Shown here piece by piece: positions 60,549 through 64,000 of a DNA stretch of 64,000 nt (positions are counted from its first letter, which is position 1; the number at the start of each line of letters is the position of its first letter). The stretch is taken from the NCBI RefSeq assembly GCF_001949145.1, contig NW_019091431.1:822352-886351 (forward strand), given 5' to 3'. The notes under the pieces were generated by a model. It worked only from the letters and a program-made list of their open reading frames with translations. It ran no database searches and was not told the DNA's origin. Both the position numbers and the translations under genes were made by a program. The stretch comes from Acanthaster planci. Its lineage: Eukaryota > Echinodermata > Asteroidea > Valvatida > Acanthasteridae.

Positions 60549-61496
60549 ATGGCTGAACAAATCGTATCACTCCGTGTAATAAAGACAATCGTAGGGCTAT
60601 TAGGTATATTTGGCAATGGTTTGGTATGCTTGGTAATTTACAAGATCAAGTTTATGCATACAACTACCAATGCTTTCATCTTCAACCAAGCAGCTATTGA
60701 TTTCCTGGGCTCGACATTTCTTCTGCTGAGCAGCAACATCCCTACGCCGTCTCCTCTCTCGGACAGCCTAGCTGGAGGCTTCCTCTGCCGTCTTTGGCTC
60801 TCGGACTTCTTCCTCTGGTCCTTCTTCACAGCCTCCACACTGAACCTGGTCTCTCTGACGTTCGAGAGGTACGTGGCCATCGTGTTCCCCTTCAAGCACG
60901 GCACCATCTACGGCACGGTCCCCGTCCGAATTTTGATCGCCGGCGCTTGGATCATCGGCACTGCCAGTAGCTTCTATGATATCGCTTTCTACGATGTAGT
61001 GGATGGCAAATGTCAGCCTATAAGCGTCCCGGGCTCTCAGGCACTAGGAGTCATGATATTTCTGTTTCAGTACTTCATCCCAGTCTGTGCTATGCTGACT
61101 GCTTATATTCATATCATCGTGGTACTCAAGCAGAATGCCTCCCGTGTTGGTCCAGCCCCAGTTAGTTCCCTCACTATGGGCAACCCTCCTGTGGAAGCAG
61201 CAGATGCGTCCCTATTGCGAGCCCGACGAAACACCTTCAAGACACTGCTCATTGTATTCATCACTTACGTCTTCTGCTGGACTCTCAATTCGATAATATT
61301 CTTCATGTTCAACTTTGGCTATCCGCTGGACTTCAAAAGCGCGTTGTACATTGTCTCACTTGCCTTGGTAGCCCTAAATTCCTGCGCGAATCCGATCATT
61401 TACGCGGTAAAATACCGACAGTTCCGCCGCGGACTCCGCCAGTTTTTGGGCCTTCCAGTGGGCAGCGAGGATGATAGCAGAACGACCAACACTTGA
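60549..61496 (+). CDS. Intronless class A (rhodopsin-like) G-protein-coupled receptor, orphan
   Basis: A single exon of 315 residues; an in-frame ATG at 60,498 would add 17. Seven hydrophobic segments carry class A marks: GN in TM1 (N23), D51 in TM2, C80 at the top of TM3, ERY at 106-108, FCWTL in TM6 (W244), and NPIIY at 281-285 in TM7, then a short amphipathic helix 8 (FRRGLRQFLG) and a polar tail. A Cys in the second extracellular loop (GKCQP) can pair with C80. The N-terminus before TM1 is only about 10 residues, with no Asn-glycosylation site, and the TM6 CWxP proline is replaced by Leu246. The type is compatible with peptide or small-molecule receptors, but I cannot assign a ligand. It acts at the plasma membrane. 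The lack of introns is common in lineage-expanded invertebrate GPCRs. Confidence 0.92.
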   Translation: MAEQIVSLRVIKTIVGLLGIFGNGLVCLVIYKIKFMHTTTNAFIFNQAAIDFLGSTFLLLSSNIPTPSPLSDSLAGGFLCRLWLSDFFLWSFFTASTLNLVSLTFERYVAIVFPFKHGTIYGTVPVRILIAGAWIIGTASSFYDIAFYDVVDGKCQPISVPGSQALGVMIFLFQYFIPVCAMLTAYIHIIVVLKQNASRVGPAPVSSLTMGNPPVEAADASLLRARRNTFKTLLIVFITYVFCWTLNSIIFFMFNFGYPLDFKSALYIVSLALVALNSCANPIIYAVKYRQFRRGLRQFLGLPVGSEDDSRTTNT

Positions 61497-61667
61497 GATC
61501 AGTATTTGTAAAATTGTGTAAGTTTGGTCAACACTATTACTCCAGAAGAGTTTCTCCTCAACACTTCGGGCTTATTATTAATTGAGCTAAGACTAGGACC
61601 ACATTCACACCGTTAAATTAACACAGTAAAGATGTTTATCACGTTCTAAATTAATGACGGTATGTTT

Positions 61668-61673
61668 ATTAAA
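61668..61673 (+). terminator. Possible polyadenylation signal of the GPCR gene
   Basis: ATTAAA, a common variant hexamer, lies 172 bases after the stop. A canonical AATAAA occurs further on, at about 62,282. Confidence 0.4.
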
Positions 61674-64000
61674 TGGTACAAAATTGCACGTGTGTGTTTT
61701 ATTCAGTTCAAACTAGTCACCCATATCATGTATACCGAATTGCCACTTAACTCATTTTGAAGAGCGACTTCAGTGAGATATGATATGCACCTATGATATG
61801 ATATGCATCTATGATATTGCACGCGTGCAATTTAAATCTTGTTACAATGGCAATTTATCAATTTACAATTAGGGTTTCGGTAGATAGCGTTGGAATATCG
61901 TCCAAATTGACAGTGGAAAACGAAGGGAGTGTTTTAAAAGTGAATTCCTAACGAAAGTCAGCTTTCAACCCAATATCATTATGTCATTTAGGTATATTCA
62001 GTGAAAGTTTTTGGAGAAAGACTAATGGAAATGCGTATTTTTTCAAGAAAAAAAATGTGATGCCTGGAAAACGTTACTTCACCATGATTAAGATACTCAT
62101 TGGCCATTGTTAGCTCACTTCAGTCATGAGATAGTTGAATGTAAAGCGATTATAGAAGTTGAACTTAATATTTGATAATGTTGGGTATTTGAATTCTATA
62201 CTGCGAGTTACTAAGAATCGTCACCTTGCATTCAATCCCTCGTTGTTATTATTGTTCTAACATACTGTGCAAAACTAACACAATAAATGAGTCTTGGTAA
62301 TTATGTGTTAGTTTCTAATTTTAGAAGTGCAAGCACGAGAATGCACACAATGTTTGTCATTCTTCTTTGGGTCAAATAATCAATGACCTAAGGTATCTGA
62401 CCTTTATTCAGTTTCTCTTAGTTGGTTTTTCAATTGTGTTTTCTCTTAATTTTTCTCATAATGCTTGTGATATGTTCTCCTTGAAGTGAACTGTAAGACT
62501 TTACAATAATTATACAAGATTTGAGATGAGGTACATAAACATTGACTTCTCCCACCGCGTTTCCCCAGTTTTAAAAGTTAGCAGGCAAATGGCAATAATC
62601 TTCTGCAGAGCAAAGCAAAGATAAGGCAAGTTTGAAATAAGAAATGCATTGAGAATAAACAGGGGCAGCGGGCCAGGTATGACACAAAATCGTTTGCCCA
62701 TAATAGGTTCTCGTTACAATACTCTACATCTTCCGACATTCCAGATGACCAGATATCTATCGTCTTACAGTAAAACCTTAAGACCATAACTCATCAATTC
62801 ATAAACCCAATTTGTTGCACCACTGGTACAGGTCTAGAGGGAATCAAGGGCGGGTCAAGAATTAGACGATTTCATCATGAATTTATTTTGACTACAGGCC
62901 TATATTCTGCAATTTCATACAAGTTTTAACGTCTCCAAAAGTCAGATTTTGCCTTTCTGCAAGAAGAACGACCATTGAGAGGGCAAAGTAACTCCACCCC
63001 ATCCCATCCATCCGATTCGCTTATGGCAATGGAGATAATTTTCTTAGTATCACGCTTAGTATCACTGAATTTGTTATAAAGCGTTCCAGAGAGGTTAATT
63101 AGGTCATCTGACAGTGTTTCGTCTCTTCATACATGTGTTCAATTCGCAATTTACCACACCGAGCAGGTAGGAATTTATAATGATTCACAGATACGTCAAA
63201 AATGAATTTTAAAATTCCACAACAAATTGCACAATCCTGGTTTCTTTGGGGGGAGGTTAGGAGAAAAATATCCTGCCCTCACATCTATGTCATGTACCTT
63301 AACCTAATGTTTCTCTAAATAACCAATCTTTCTTGCTGCTGCTGTAAAGTGTGGTCAATAGAGGGCGCTTTGACTAAGGCAAAAGCGTCAGCCACCACTG
63401 CATATGAATACAGGAATGATGCTTGAGTGGCTGGGATCAAACGCTGCGGGTGCTGAATATCTTAAAGAAAGCCATGTCGGAAGGAACATTAACATGAAGC
63501 GTGTTTGCCGCCACCTCGCGTTTAGAGGCATCAAGCGTCAATTTATCCCCTCCCTCGCTCGTCACCCAGCCCCCAATCAGAGTGCTGGGAAGGGCTTGTG
63601 ACCTTGCACAGATTTCAGTGAAGGATTTACGTCACACGGGGTTACAGCTAACGATGCACAGAGCATTGTTGGTAAATTCCTGCCACGCGCGGGAGCTCGC
63701 TCATCGATTACACAAGCGGCGGTTACCAACTCGATATTTTTTTCCTTCTTTGTTGAAAATCTTCTCACTATACTTTATTCGTATATCAACAATTGATCAA
63801 GATTATTATTCATTTGAAAGTGATCTGTGATACTCAGAGAAAAGATAAATTATCACACTGTGATTGTGCTAAGGCCATGTCTTTATCATATATCCGACAC
63901 TTTGCCCGTGCCAAAGTATTTTCATTGGCGAACCAAACAAATTAAATAACGCTTCGCTCACAGAAGTGATAATCTCGCGATCGCAGGTCGTGCACAATAT
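61674..64000. other. Intergenic region to the window end
   Basis: AT-rich DNA with short open frames only. No recognised gene, RNA or transposon end. Confidence 0.4.

Noticed and set aside
1-64000. CRISPR arrays, bacterial operons or prophage
   Set aside because: The tandem repeats lack spacer structure, and genes are intron-bearing eukaryotic ones; nothing prokaryotic is seen.

Overview
The window is animal nuclear DNA. Coding regions are split by GT-AG introns, polyadenylation signals follow several genes, the intergenic DNA is AT-rich and holds small transposons and minisatellites, and there is a 944-base assembly gap plus an isolated n at 2356. The gene set (a DED-NB-ARC-TPR protein, a cluster of laccase-type multicopper oxidases with the N-terminal cysteine pattern of animal laccases, an intronless class A GPCR) suggests a marine invertebrate, most likely a deuterostome such as amphioxus, a hemichordate or an echinoderm. 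The sequence alone does not fix the species.

Layout. 1-1.4 kb is repeat-bearing intergenic DNA. 1.4-5.7 kb (+) is a complete eight-exon ASCC1 orthologue (KH plus 2H-phosphoesterase domains). 6.5-14.1 kb (-), convergent to it, is an NLR-like gene: death-effector domain, NB-ARC, TPRs, then a low-complexity tail with an NLS and two possible C-terminal exons, one ending in a CaaX-like box. 14.1-27 kb has no recognised gene. It holds a MITE, a 55-bp minisatellite interrupted by the gap, a 20-bp AGGCCT-rich minisatellite and a possible small spliced transcript. 27.1-31.0 kb (-) carries two two-exon genes for secreted, Thr/Ser-rich (mucin-like) proteins with basic, Trp-containing middles. 33.2-51.1 kb is a cluster of three seven-exon laccase-like genes: two in tandem on + and a third on -, with identical intron phases and all copper-ligand motifs; the third has a hydrophobic C-terminal tail. 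51.1-60.5 kb is gene-poor and contains a near-perfect 178-bp foldback element. 60.5-61.5 kb (+) is an intronless class A GPCR with well-placed CCAAT and TATA boxes. The rest has no recognised gene.

How the genes relate. ASCC1, the NLR-like gene and the GPCR look functionally unrelated to one another. The three laccases are a local gene family, and MCO1 and MCO2 share a very similar stretch of about 210 bp around the first copper motif, which looks like gene conversion. The secreted Thr-rich proteins next to them could be extracellular-matrix or mucus components; a link to laccase cross-linking is only an inference from position. All exon models below were assembled by hand from splice sites, reading frame and family similarity.
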